A stretch of DNA of 64,000 bases from assembly GCF_958450345.1 (NCBI RefSeq), contig NC_088782.1, positions 62,090,501-62,154,500 on the forward strand, read 5' to 3'. A model generated the notes under the pieces. That model was not told where the DNA came from, searched no databases, and was given only the letters and a program-made list of their open reading frames with translations. Within the stretch, counting starts at the first letter, position 1, and the number at the start of each line of letters is the position of its first letter. Both the position numbers and the translations under genes were made by a program. The DNA comes from Calliphora vicina. Taxonomy: Eukaryota; Arthropoda; Insecta; Diptera; Calliphoridae. Positions 44,084-55,231 of this stretch are shown piece after piece.

Positions 44084-44879
44084 ATATTGCTGCATTTGCA
44101 TACCTCAGCTTAATTCCCTGCCACATTAAAGCACCTGTCGATGACATGCTGGGTTATTTCCATGGTACTGAAGCTACCATCACATGTTGCAAATATTTCA
44201 GGAAATAAGCCCAATAACACAAACCAAATATAATCCAATATTCTTTATTTTTTCTTAAATTAAACTAGCTTTAATTTAGAGATAGGCACATAATATTGTT
44301 TAAATATTATTTGAGATCAAATAAACATGTAATAAAAACTAGTGTTTTTTGTTTATTGTATCAAATATTCATAGAATGTGATTTTTAGAAATGTAAGTGT
44401 AAAATATTTTACTTTTAACACTACACAGAACAGCCGAGTTTCGTTAATTTTTATTTGGGGTGTTTAATGCTACTTTCAATGTGAATATAGTAATTTGAGT
44501 GTAAGATAAATTGTAATTAAAATTCAGGGTTTTTGTCCCCCTTACTATAGTGATAAGTGTGGATATGAGTTTGTCATTCAATTGTAATTTTCGGAATAAT
44601 AATTAGCGAATTTAAAAAAGTATGTGCTGAGCATAGCTTGTGTGCAAAATGGTAAGATGATTGGATAACTTAAAATCGTGCTTTATCGACTTTGAAGTTA
44701 GAAGATTGATCTACAAGGGAAATAATAAATAAGTTTACTGTAATTCAATACTAAATGTAATGGTTTAGACGATAGTATAACATTTGCTATATATATCCTA
44801 CTGAATTTAATTAAATTTATTCATTTATCCAAAAAAAAATTATTGTTTTTTCCATGGACCTCCTCAAATACCCATCTAC
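44084..44879. other. No feature seen
   Basis: AT-rich spacer, no recognisable gene or repeat. Confidence 0.5.
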
Positions 44880-45240
44880 ACTTTTCATAAGTTTTTTAAC
44901 GATATTATAGTCACAGTAATTCCTTATATGATTGTGGTAATCATAATAGGGTAAGTTAACATTTACAAGATTGTCACAATCATTTATATGATTCTATTAG
45001 ATAAATATATTTTTATGGCAATCATGTTCATGATGAATCATTACATCATTATAAGTTCTTAGATTATGATATCCATAAGCCGAGAACAACATAATATGGT
45101 AAATCGTTCATCATATAAATAGTTGTCACAAACATATACTTATTAAGTGCAATCACATATGTATATGATTGCTACAATCATGTGAACCGTAATTACAATA
45201 TTATGGTTACAGCTATCTTACAAATAATTACATTCTGCTA
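44880..45240. repeat. Decayed palindromic MITE, interior only
   Basis: Matches the interior of the foldback at 54741-55231 (AAGTTTTTTAACGATATTAT, ATTATAGTCACAGTAA, CATGTGAACCGTAATTAC-like words) and is itself inverted about its middle, but the GCACAGAAAAAA terminus is missing on both sides. Confidence 0.6.
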
Positions 45241-46185
45241 CAAAATGACACTTTTTGTCAGAAATTGAAAAGCGACCCAATGGAGTATGTAGGCCTAGGT
45301 GAGGACATACTAAAACCGTTTTCAAAGATTTTGAAACACCCTCAAAATTTTGAGATATTTTGAAAAAATTGTTTTAGGGTAGGTCGCAGTACTTTAGTAC
45401 CTCTAACTTACACATTTTTAGACCGATCTCAAAATTTTAAACAACTAAAGTTAGGTTTCATAAAATGTGTGTATAAAATCTATATTCCTGGAACTTCTTT
45501 TTTATTTTTTTTCGTAATTTTTCAAATTCAACAATAGTTATTTTAATTTTTTTCTATAAAAACCTATTTTTCTTTGCAAAGTTTTTTAAAGACAATTTTA
45601 TATAGACAAAAATGAGACATTACTTATTAAAATCGGTTATTACTTGCAAAAGTTATTAAACTTTTTCGAAAAAAGTTCCACAAAATTTACCCTGTAAATT
45701 AAAAATTGTACAAAAATTTTTTTTGTTTTTTTTTTATTCATATGGGCTGGGGGAGAAAATACTAAAAAAAAGGTGTTAATTAAAAGTTGAATAACTTTTA
45801 CAATTTCCATGCGATAAGCTTCCATATCAAAATAAGCAATGCAAAGCGACTAAAATCAAATAAGTTGATAAATTTTGTTTTTCTTTTAGACATTCTTAAC
45901 AAAAACAATACTTATGACTTACAAATGTATCAAGGAATGCACGTCATTTTAAAGCGCATTCAGTTTTATTTCCAACCCCGTTTAAAAATTTTAAGTCGGA
46001 CAGAGACTGATTGTGTTACAAATCGATAAGTTGGCGAACATCACTGAAAACGGTCTTTTCAGAATAACTTCTGATTTTGAGGGTGTTTCTGAAATTTTTG
46101 TACACAATTTCTAATGTACTCGGCAAGCTCTATAACCCACGCTAGGTCGTTTTCCAAGTTTTTTTCCATCGTAGCACCGTGTTCT
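45232..46185. repeat. Possible foldback element (~950 bp)
   Basis: GAAACACCCTCAAAAT near 45330 is matched by ATTTTGAGGGTGTTTC near 46075, and GAAAAGCGACCC near 45268 by the AGGTCGTTTTC near 46144. A CTGCTACAAAATG/CATCGTAGCACC pair lies at the edges. Similarity is interrupted and no target duplication is visible, so this is tentative. Confidence 0.4.
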
Positions 46186-46499
46186 AGTGACCATAATATT
46201 GTTAATAACATTTTTAAAATGTCGAAATGGTTACAGTAAACATGTTCAACTATTTTTCTTCTCTTCGTGTATGAGAGCTACTGCGCAAGTGATGCTGGAT
46301 TTTTACCAAGAACGAATATCGCAAACGATTAGAAAAAAAATCCTTCATCTCCATCTCACTAAGTCTATTAAAGGGTTTCTAAACTTTTTGAAATGTAACC
46401 GAACACATTTCAGTTAATTCAACAACTTTTTCCCTATGAGGACATAATCACCTTCGTGAGAAGGATATATATAAGTTTGTCATTCCGTTTGTAATTTTC

Positions 46500-46613
46500 C
46501 GACCCTATAAAGTTTATTTATTATGGATCCTTATAGATAGCGGAGTCGATTAAGCCATGATCGTCTGTCTGTCAGTTGAAATCAACTTTCCGAAGCCCCC
46601 AAATAACCTACAT
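46500..46613 (+). mobile_element. DINE-1-like element (hairpin family 2), 5' part of a split copy
   Basis: It carries CCTTATAGATAGCGGAGTCG, the GTCTGTCTGTC tract and CCGAAGCCCCCAAATAAC, then breaks at TACATAC where a large insertion starts. The rest follows at 50486. Confidence 0.75.
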
Positions 46614-46910
46614 ACTAGACTATTCAATCGATTAACCGTTTACCGATTAATTTTGGACGGTTAACTGTTCGAATAATTTAAAATTTCCGATTTTCAAATA
46701 ACAAATAAACCGATTAATTGGAATTCCTTTTTTTCCCCCTTTAACATAATTTTTTTTGTATTTATTTTTCCGTTTCAATTCAAATAGAAAATTTCAAATT
46801 AAAATTACATATTTTTTTGAACATCCAATAAACAATAAATAAATTTAGTGATTATAACAATTGACATATTTAATTTGCATGTATTTGAAACTTTGTTTGT
46901 ATTTACATGT

Positions 46911-47542
46911 CGCACTTGATCAACAAGAGGGTATTAACTCAAAATTTTAAAATTTTCAGTAGAGGTTAAAAACTGTTTGTGGTTATATTTGAAGAGAATT
47001 TAAAAATCCGAATACATCATAGTAAGCAAATTTTATTTGAAAATATATTAACATTGTTTTTCTCTTAAATTTTTTTCAGTTATTGCAAAAAAATCAATTT
47101 TTTGAGTTAATACTATTTTTCTGAAAAAATTTTAATATTTTTTTTCTAAAAAAAGTCACATTTCGAATTAAAATCATAAAGAAAAACAAATTTTATCAAC
47201 AAAACAGTATCAACTCAAAATACAACCAAATTTAAATAAAACAATTTGATTATTTTTAACTTGAATAAAGTCTCAAATCAAAATAATACCTTTTTTATGA
47301 AAATATACAATGCATTTCTATTTCAACTTTTTTATTAACTCAAAATAATACCTTTTTGTTGATATGAAAGTAGTCACTACATTATCACGAAAATGGTCTC
47401 ATATGTGGTTTTCGAGATGAAAGAGTAATCGGAATACGTCGAAATTTTTACAGTAGATAGATATTGATGTTGTTAGTTGATTTCTTGCAAAAAGTGAAAT
47501 TTTAAAAATTTTGAGTTAATACCCTCTTGTTGATCAAGTGCG
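46911..47542. mobile_element. 632-bp element with ~39-bp perfect TIRs
   Basis: Both ends start CGCACTTGATCAACAAGAGG and stay identical in inverted orientation for about 39 bases (through TATTAACTCAAAATTTT). ATGT lies outside both (46907-46910 and 47543-47546), a possible 4-bp duplication. Inside, AACTCAAAAT followed by ATACC recurs (near 47103 inverted, 47211 and 47334). No coding frame. The family is not recognised. Confidence 0.8.
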
Positions 47543-47799
47543 ATGTATAGACGAAACTTTTTTTCAAATCAGACTTTTTTCAGAACTAAACGAAACTATT
47601 AAAAGTATTCAAAATCTAAAAATTTGTTATGCTTACAAAAAAGAAATAAAAAAAGAACTGACATATTTGATATTCTTTGTCATGCTTTTGATTTCTCCAA
47701 CAAATATAATCAGCGAGATGCTTTTCCAAGTCAAGTTTTATTAAATCTAGAGAAAAAAAAATTATTTCAGAAGATCTCACTAAAACCCTAAAAAACTCA

Positions 47800-48146
47800 T
47801 ATGGGGCATTTCATGTCAAGTGAACCAACTTTTGAAATCGATGTCTTCCGATCGGGATGAAATTTGCACCAAGGTTAGCTCTATTGGATAGTAACTCAGA
47901 CACAATTTTTCAACAACATCGGTCGATAACTCTCTGAGTTATAGGGGGTAAAATTTTGACAATTTGGTCAAACAGGGGTTTTTTCTTATCCATGTAACTT
48001 ATTACCTATTGTTCTTAGCAAAATGTGTCCCAAATAGTATAGATAGCTATTTCTTCGATCTTTCGAAAAAAAATATTTAAAAAAAAAAATAAAAAATTTT
48101 TAATATTTTTTTTCCGAAATCAAAAACTTTTTTTTTTTTTTTTAAA

Positions 48147-48190
<44 letters not shown>

Positions 48191-49971
48191 AAAGTTTAGA
48201 TATTTTCCTTGAACACCTACTTGGTCGCTTAGTGGGATGCGAGTGGGATATCTATCAAAATAAATATTTTGTAACTCAAAACATAAAATTTTTGACTTTT
48301 TTTGCAAAATCAAAAACTTTGTTGACTTTTTTTTTCAAAATGGACCCTTTTTTAATCTTTTTTTTTAGGTCAAACAAAAGCTTAGATATTATCCTTGAAG
48401 ACCCTTTTGGTCGCTTAGTGGGATGCGAGTGGGATATCTATCAAAATAAATATTTTTTAACTCAAGACTTACAATTTTTGACTTTTTTTTTTGCAAATAC
48501 GATTTTTTTTCCAAATGGGCCCTTTTTTTAAAATTTTTTTTGTAGTCAAAAGAAAGCTTAGGTCCATTCCTTTAAGATATTTTTAGTCCCTTAGTGGGAT
48601 GCGAGTGGGATATCTATCAAAATAAATATTTTGTAACGCAAGACATACAATTTTTTAATTTTTTTTTGCAAAATCAAAATTTTTTTCCAATATGGGCCCT
48701 TTTTTAATTTTTTTTTTTTGCTCAAAAGAAAGCCTAGGTCCATTCCTTTAAGATATTTTTAGTCCCTTAGTGGGATGCGAGTGGGATATCTATCAAAATA
48801 AATGTTTTAACACAAAAATTGTATGTCTTGAGTTACAAAACATTTATTTTGATATATATCCCACTCGCATCCCACTAAGCGATCAAAACCATCTTAAAGG
48901 AATAGGCCTAAGCTTTCTTTATAGCAAAAAAAAAAAATTACAAAAAGGGCCCATTTTAAAAAAAAGTCAAAAAAGTTTTTGATTTTGCCAAAAAATCAAA
49001 AATTGTATATCTTGAGTTACAAAATATTTATTTTGATAGATATCCCACTCGTATCCCACTAAGGGACCTAAAATATCTTAAAGGAATGGACCTAAGCTTT
49101 CTTTTGACTAAAAAAAAATTTTTAAAAAAGGACCCATTTTGAAAAAAAATTCGAATTTGCAAAAAAAAGTCAATAATTGAATGTCTTGAGTTACAACATT
49201 TTTATTTTAATAGATATCCTACTCACATCTTCCTAAGTGACAAAATAGGTCTTAAAGGAAAAGACCTAAGCTTTCTTTTGAGCAAAAAAAATTTTTAAAA
49301 AAAAGTCCCATATTGGAAAAAAATTTCGATTTTGCAAAAAAAAATTAAAAAATTGTTACAAAATATTTATTTTGATAGATATCGCACTCGCATCCCACTA
49401 AGGGACTAAAAATATCTTAAAGGAATGGACCTAGGCTTTCTTTTGAGCAAAAAAAAAATTAAAAAAGGGCCCATATTGGAAAAAAATTTTGATTTTGCAA
49501 AAAAAAAATAAAAAATTGTATGTCTTGCGTTACAAAATATTTATTTTGATAGATATCCCACTCGCATCCCACTAAGGGACTAAAAATATCTTAAAGGAAT
49601 GGACCTAAGCTTTCTTTTGACTACAAATTTTAAAAAAAGGGCCCATTTGGAAAAAAAATCGTATTTGCAAAAAAAAAAGTCAAAAATTGTAAGTCTTGAG
49701 TTAAAAAATATTTATTTTGATAGATATCCCACTCGCATCCCACTAAGCGACCAAAAGGGTCTTCAAGGATAATATCTAAGCTTTTGTTTGACCTAAAAAA
49801 AAAGATTAAAAAAGGGTCCATTTTGAAAAAAAAAAGTCAACAAAGTTTTTGATTTTGCAAAAAAAGTCAAAAATTTTATGTTTTGAGTTACAAAATATTT
49901 ATTTTGATAGATATCCCACTCGCATCCCACTAAGCGACCAAGTAGGTGTTCAAGGAAAATATCTAAACTTT

Positions 49972-50011
<40 letters not shown>

Positions 50012-50332
50012 TTTAAAAAAAAAAAAAAAAAGTTTTTGATTTCGGAAAAAAAATATTAAAAATTTTTTATTTTTTTTTTTAAATATTTTTTTTCGAAAGA
50101 TCGAAGAAATAGCTATCTATACTATTTGGGACACATTTTGCTAAGAACAATAGGTAATAAGTTACATGGATAAGAAAAAACCCCTGTTTGACCAAATTGT
50201 CAAAATTTTACCCCCTATAACTCAGAGAGTGTCTGAGTTACTATCCAATAGAGCTAACCTTGGTGCAAATTTCATCCCGATCGGAAGACATCGATTTCAA
50301 AAGTTGGTTCACTTGACATGAAATTCCCCATA
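47800..50332. mobile_element. FB-like foldback element (2.5 kb), arms of ~176-bp tandem units
   Basis: The termini TATGGGGCATTTCATGTCAA are inverted copies, and the whole element folds around about 48810. The left arm holds four units (GGGATGCGAGTGGGATATCT at about 48234, 48420, 48596 and 48772). The right arm holds seven inverted units (about 48850, 49029, 49200, 49373, 49550, 49718 and 49908). Units are about 170-190 bases, ending in T- or A-runs. The outer ~400 bases of both arms are non-repeated and near identical. There is no central unique part and no transposase. The short frames with GCEWDIYQ are repeat by-products. It lies inside the hAT-like element at 46614-50485. Confidence 0.9.
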
Positions 50333-50485
50333 TGTATACAAAAATTATCTCAAATACCATATTTGCTATTATTTTTTGGTTGAATTGTTATGTTCTGTTT
50401 GTTTTTTATTTTTTTGTACACAAAATTCGTAGTTGTATTTTCAATTTAAAACTAAAATAGAAATTATTCGGTTAATCGAATACAT

Positions 50486-50873
50486 CATATCTCCGGAATT
50501 CTTCCTCCTCGGTTACTATTTAAAACCAGGATAACCTCGATTTTTTTTACCTATTTTGGACCATTATCTGGATTACTAAGTCATTAATATAGACAAGTAA
50601 GTTGTATAGACAAGTAAGTCGGACCTATAATGAGTCAAAATCGGAAAAAACATTTTTTAACCCGAATTTTTTTTTTCCAAAAGTAAGCTAAATATAAAAA
50701 AAATTAAAAAATTTAAAAAAAAACAATTTGAAAAATAATTTCCCAAAAAATTAAACAAACAACTTTGTAAAAAAAAATAAATTTTGTTACCAAAAAATAT
50801 TTAAAATTTTTATTTTGAAGTATAATTTGGTGAAGGGTATATAAGAATCGGTTATAGCTCCCTTACTTGTTTT
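50486..50873 (+). mobile_element. DINE-1-like element (hairpin family 2), 3' part of the split copy
   Basis: It resumes with TACATCATATCTCCGGAATT and runs to TTTGGTGAAGGGTATATAAG and CTCCCTTACTTGTTTTA. The terminal hairpin is damaged (AATCGG, then GTTATAG). Confidence 0.75.
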
Positions 50874-50952
50874 AAAATAAAATTATTTATAAAGCGTAAT
50901 TTTTTTAAAATTTTTAGCTTTTATTTTGAAACATTTGTGCAATACAAATTTA

Positions 50953-51200
50953 CTAAATGTATTGGCCATTGTTAGTTATGATCTTTTCCAATCTTTCTGG
51001 CAACATTTGGATTCTGAGCCATGAGAAGTACTCGGATAATTTGTTCCAAAGTGAAGCGTATCCCAGAGAGAGCGTATAGCATCGATTGCAACAAATAGTA
51101 GTCGTACGGGGCACAATCTGGTCTACAAAGCGATCTGGATTTAACCACTTCATTCTAATTACCTTTTAACAGGTATTGTAACATGTGGCCGTTTAATCAG
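50953..51200 (-). pseudogene. mariner transposase C-terminal fragment
   Basis: The minus strand encodes RIQMLPERLEKIITNNGQYI, which fits the conserved mariner C-terminus (G(I)xxLPERWxKVVxxxGxYF). Upstream residues such as YASLWNKLSEYFSWL resemble the segment before it. The catalytic blocks are missing or garbled. It follows directly after the DINE-1-like tail. Confidence 0.65.
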
Positions 51201-51717
51201 ATTTCAGCAGCTCATGATAGGACCCCTTATTGACATGAGTTACAAAATCCTTTGTGGAATTTAAGGATTTTCAATGCTTCGTACATAATAACTAGTATGT
51301 TTCATTATAGCGGCCCCATTTGTATGGAAATAAACATGGTAGTCGTTGTTCCTAACTAATGTTCAAATTTACTTCTTGTTAAGACACAATACCTTAACCC
51401 CGTGTCTATACTTGACAAATATTTGTCATTACAATTAATGAATTTTGTTGTCAAGACAAACTTAGTTTGTCATAACGAAGCAATGATACTAATAAATAGA
51501 GACTATAGGGAGAATCTATATCAAAACGAACAGATAACTGTTATTTTCGGATTTGACATCTTCGATTTTAACGAAATTAATTACACATATTACGGTTCCA
51601 ATTTTCATCGGAAAGCCTTTCCATTTCAAAAATATCGCGATTTGAAAATTGAAAAAGTTGCTAAAATTGTTTAAATTTGTATACACATAAAACTACTTAA
51701 AGTGCAACATAGTTATT
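51201..51717. other. No feature seen
   Basis: AT-rich. A 90-codon frame at 51402-51674 has no recognised similarity and is probably incidental. Confidence 0.5.
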
Positions 51718-51895
51718 GATTCCATTTTAAAGCCAAAGATATTGTCCTTCAAATGATGTGAATAAAATTGTTTACACCGCGATCTTTGATATTTTTTACA
51801 TTGAAATATATACTCCGAATATTAACCTTTTGGAAATAAACAATTTTTTTCACACCATTTGAAGGACAATTTCTTTGGCTTTAAAATGGAATCAA
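51718..51895. repeat. Long hairpin (stems ~58 bp)
   Basis: GATTCCATTTTAAAGCCAAA and the following AGATATTGTCCTTCAAATG are matched in inverted order at 51838-51895 with a few mismatches. The loop is about 60 bases. It is possibly a small foldback MITE; the transcript, if any, would form a stable hairpin. From 51896 to 52741 there is only AT-rich sequence, apart from an isolated GAGCCACCCTAA terminus near 52070. Confidence 0.75.
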
Positions 51896-52741
51896 AAATT
51901 AGTTTGGAGCTACTCAAAGTTATGGGCAATTATGTGCATACAATTTTAGACAATTTTAACAAATTTTAACAAATTTTTCAATTTTAAAATCGCGATATTT
52001 TTACATCGGAATGAGTTTCCATTGAAAAACTGATATGAGAAAAATACTTTTGTGAATAGCTACAGAAATAAGAGCCACCCTAACATCCCTAATATACAGA
52101 CATTATAGTGCAATTACTGTATGTATGATATGAGAGTTGGCAGAATGTTTACTATTGTTTCCAAGAACAAAAGATTTGCCACAATTTAAAGCTATTTTGG
52201 CCAAAGTAGATTTCAGATAATTGTTTGAGACTGTTTAAAATATTTTATGATGAATTCAAAATTTAATAATTCATTGTCACTTTTTACAATGGAGGCTACA
52301 TACGATGGCGGGCATTATGGTTCGACGGAAAGAGATTTGACTCTAAGAATGAAATAATCTCACAAACAAATATTTATTATGATGACCTAAACAATTTTTT
52401 TTTTTTTTTAAATAAAAAATTTGGCGAAACCTTGGACAAAGTGTATATAGTTCAAAGGAGACTATGTTGAAAAATAAAAGAATTTCTATACAAAAACCTG
52501 TATTTCATTAACAAAAAAATTACGGTCTTGAACCGGTAACAAACAACAAAAAAATGTGGGTTACACCACTTTTGCGCTGATGGCTTCATATGGAAACTCT
52601 CCTGTATTGAATAGAGTTCGGAAATATTGTAGTTCTCGATCAGTTCGTTTAGTACCTTTTTTATTTACTCAAATGTAGAGAGTAAAAATCAATTAAGAAA
52701 GGTATTAGTTATGGAAATTTTTGTGAATACATTGTTTTCGG

Positions 52742-52875
52742 CATAGAATAAACGCATAGAACGGAAGGAGAAAATAAAAAATTACTCTCTTTTCTCACAT
52801 GAATTAGGTTTTTGACAACAGACTTAGGTTTTTGGCTGTCAGTTACCTATCTAGTTGTTGTCTATGTTGTCTATG
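52742..52875. mobile_element. CATAG-ended MITE, copy 3 (134 bp)
   Basis: Starts CATAGAATAAACGCATAGAA and ends TGTCTATGTTGTCTATG. TAGGTTTTTGACAACAGACT inside is identical to copy 2. Flanks GTTTTCGG and GTTTTATA share five bases, a decayed duplication at best. Confidence 0.6.
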
Positions 52876-54295
52876 GTTTTATACAAATGTGACATTATTG
52901 ATAAAACTAATTTTTTTTCAAACAAAAGAAACAATTTTAAAATTGGTTGCAAATTAAAATATTTATAAAGTTTTGAATTTATACCTTTAAGATTTCCGAG
53001 AAAAACTAAAAGTATTTGCGTGCTCTATGGACTCCAACAAAGCAGAATTGCTGTGTGAAGACCCCAGCACATTTTTTTCGTTCACTTTTGTATCACTGTG
53101 TAATTCAAATAAATAATATTATTTTGCCCAATTTGTAATCAACAATGTTTAAAGAAACTTTCATTTAAAATCCTGTTATTCTATACATATATGTATGTAA
53201 ATATGTTGCATAATTACATTTTAATTTATTCGCTATTTTTTTAACTAGAAAGTTCTATCTGCTTCCCAATAATCATGCTAATTACAATTGGCCTTCCAGG
53301 AAATAAACTGTTTAAATTTTCACACTTTGTGCAAAAAAAAAATTCATGTCAAAATCGAGAGAGCTGAAATGTTATTTAAATTTTTCTGAGTATTTTGGAT
53401 TTTCTGCAGAAATGTCCTTATTCCAATTAAGCCATAAATGTTCCAGGAATTTTACAAAATTCCAGCGAAAACAATTAAAATGTAAATGGTCTTAATGTCA
53501 TACTAATTAATAGGCGATTGTCCTTGCATCGGATTTATTTTATAAATAACTATTTTATTAATTACATTAAAATTCAAGTGAAAATACTACTTTCATTGTT
53601 TATTTTTATTTAATTTATTTATTTTATTGATGATCCCAATGTTACAAGACAAAAATCTTATAAATACAACATTAGTCATTATAATGTTGAAATTATGTAT
53701 AACAAGTTTTGTATGTAAAATAAATTTTAGATTACAACAAAAAGTTTACCGTCTGTAAACTATAAACAATACATTAATTTACATTGTTGAATTTTGGTAA
53801 AACTGTTACGGCAGATCCTAGCTTTAATTCAATTAACATAAATCCCCAACATTCACCAAAATCATGTCGAAGACAAAAAACCACTGCTTGACAATTGTAT
53901 ATTAAAAAATTGTAAAAAAAATATGCATTAAAATTAATTAGTGATATAGACAGTCATTTAATAAATTAAATTGTATTACCTTATAAGCGTGCATATTGAA
54001 GTATTCAAACGTACAGGCTTGTATGGAAGAGATCATCCATATTATTTGCTATGAACTGATGCGAACAATACCGAAACATTACCAAAACAGTGAAAATGAG
54101 AATCAATGGGTGTTAATGTTGAAAAGGAAATGAAATAATTTAAATTACGACAACACTTTGTCCATTGTTATCCTCTGCATATGTACATATGAACGTACAC
54201 AAAATATAGACATTAAAATTTCAGTGACTATGTAACATGAAATATTAAGTGTGAATTTCGTATACGAATTACACTGTGCTGCAAAACTGAATAAA
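52876..54295. other. No feature seen
   Basis: Long AT-rich stretch. No exon, repeat or TIR recognised. Confidence 0.55.
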
Positions 54296-54711
54296 ATTTT
54301 ACAATTAAGAGTGTTATATTCGGCTGTGCCGAAAATTGTATGCCAACTATCAATATGTGGGTATTTTTTTAGAGGGTGCGTCAAAGGACCTTTCCTCACA
54401 AAAGTTGGTAGAAAGATTTAAATTCATATAAAACTAGTTTATGACCTATTTCAACACAATTCCGGGAGGACATTAGTATGGGGTCTATGTGAAATTATGG
54501 ACCGATATTGCTCATTTTAATTACCTAACAAACAGTAAGTATTTGTTGTTAATTTTAGCTAGCTGGCACCTTTCGTTTGAAACCTATATTGTTTTAAACA
54601 GACAGACTTAGCTATATCGTATTAGAATTTCAAAAGATGCGAGAATATATAACTTCTGTGGTATGACAAAATCAATATACCCCCATCTTTTATGATGGTG
54701 GGTATAAAAAT
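54296..54711 (-). mobile_element. DINE-1-like element, minus copy
   Basis: It reads inward from TATTCGGCTGTGCCGAAAAT (the terminal stem-loop in reverse) to CATCTTTTATGATGGTGGGT-ATA, the 5' end of the third subfamily (compare 28513). It contains the GACAGACTTAGCTATATCGT landmark. Confidence 0.65.
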
Positions 54712-54740
54712 ATCTCAAAAACTCCCAGCACATCAGCATC

Positions 54741-55231
54741 TACACGCACAGAAAAAATATAATTGGACATGGTTAATGTAATCATTTAAATAGTGTTACA
54801 AGTTTTTTAACTATATTATAGTCACAGTAACCAGTTACATAATTGTGGTAACCATAATATGGTTAATTTACGATTCACATGATTGTATCAACCATATATA
54901 TTATTACAGTAAATAAATATATGTTTGTGACAACCATTCATATGATGAAGGACTTATCATATTATGTTGCTCTCGGCTTAAAGCTTATCATAATCTGAGA
55001 ACAACATATAATGATAAAATTATTCATCATAAATATTGTTGCCACAAACATATATTTGTTTACTGTAACCATATATATGATTGATACAATCATGTGAATC
55101 ACAAATTAACCATATTATGGTTACCACAATCATATAAATAGTTACTGTAACTATAATATTGTTAAAAATCTTGTAACACTATTTAAATGGTTGCAGTAAC
55201 CATGCCCAATTTTATTTTTTCTCTGCGTGTA
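54741..55231. mobile_element. Foldback MITE (491 bp) with GCAGAGAAAAAA ends
   Basis: The ends TACACGCACAGAAAAAATAT and, inverted, TACACGCAGAGAAAAAATAA continue into arms that match over more than 200 bases each (GTTACAAG, TATAGTCACAGTAAC, GGTAACCATAATATGGTTAA). The centre lies near the GAGAACAACATA block at about 54985. No target duplication recognised. A decayed relative without ends is at 44880-45240. Confidence 0.8.

Larger units (their letters stand above)
46614..50485. mobile_element. hAT-like insertion with CGATTAACCG subterminal repeats (3.9 kb)
   Basis: It separates two halves of one DINE-1-like element. The left edge reads TAGACTATTCAATCGATTAA-CCG, the right edge CGGTTAATCGAATA, giving inverted TATTC-GATTAACCG ends. 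Near the left end CGATTAA/TTAACCG words recur (46630-46725), typical of hAT subterminal binding sites. A clean target duplication is not seen and about seven bases of the host seem lost. No transposase; most of the interior is two later insertions (46911-47542 and 47800-50332). Confidence 0.6.

Noticed and set aside
48157..48190. Poly-T run of about 30 bases as a functional signal
   Set aside because: It is one of the variable T-runs separating foldback units, mirrored by a poly-A run near 49977; length errors are also likely here.
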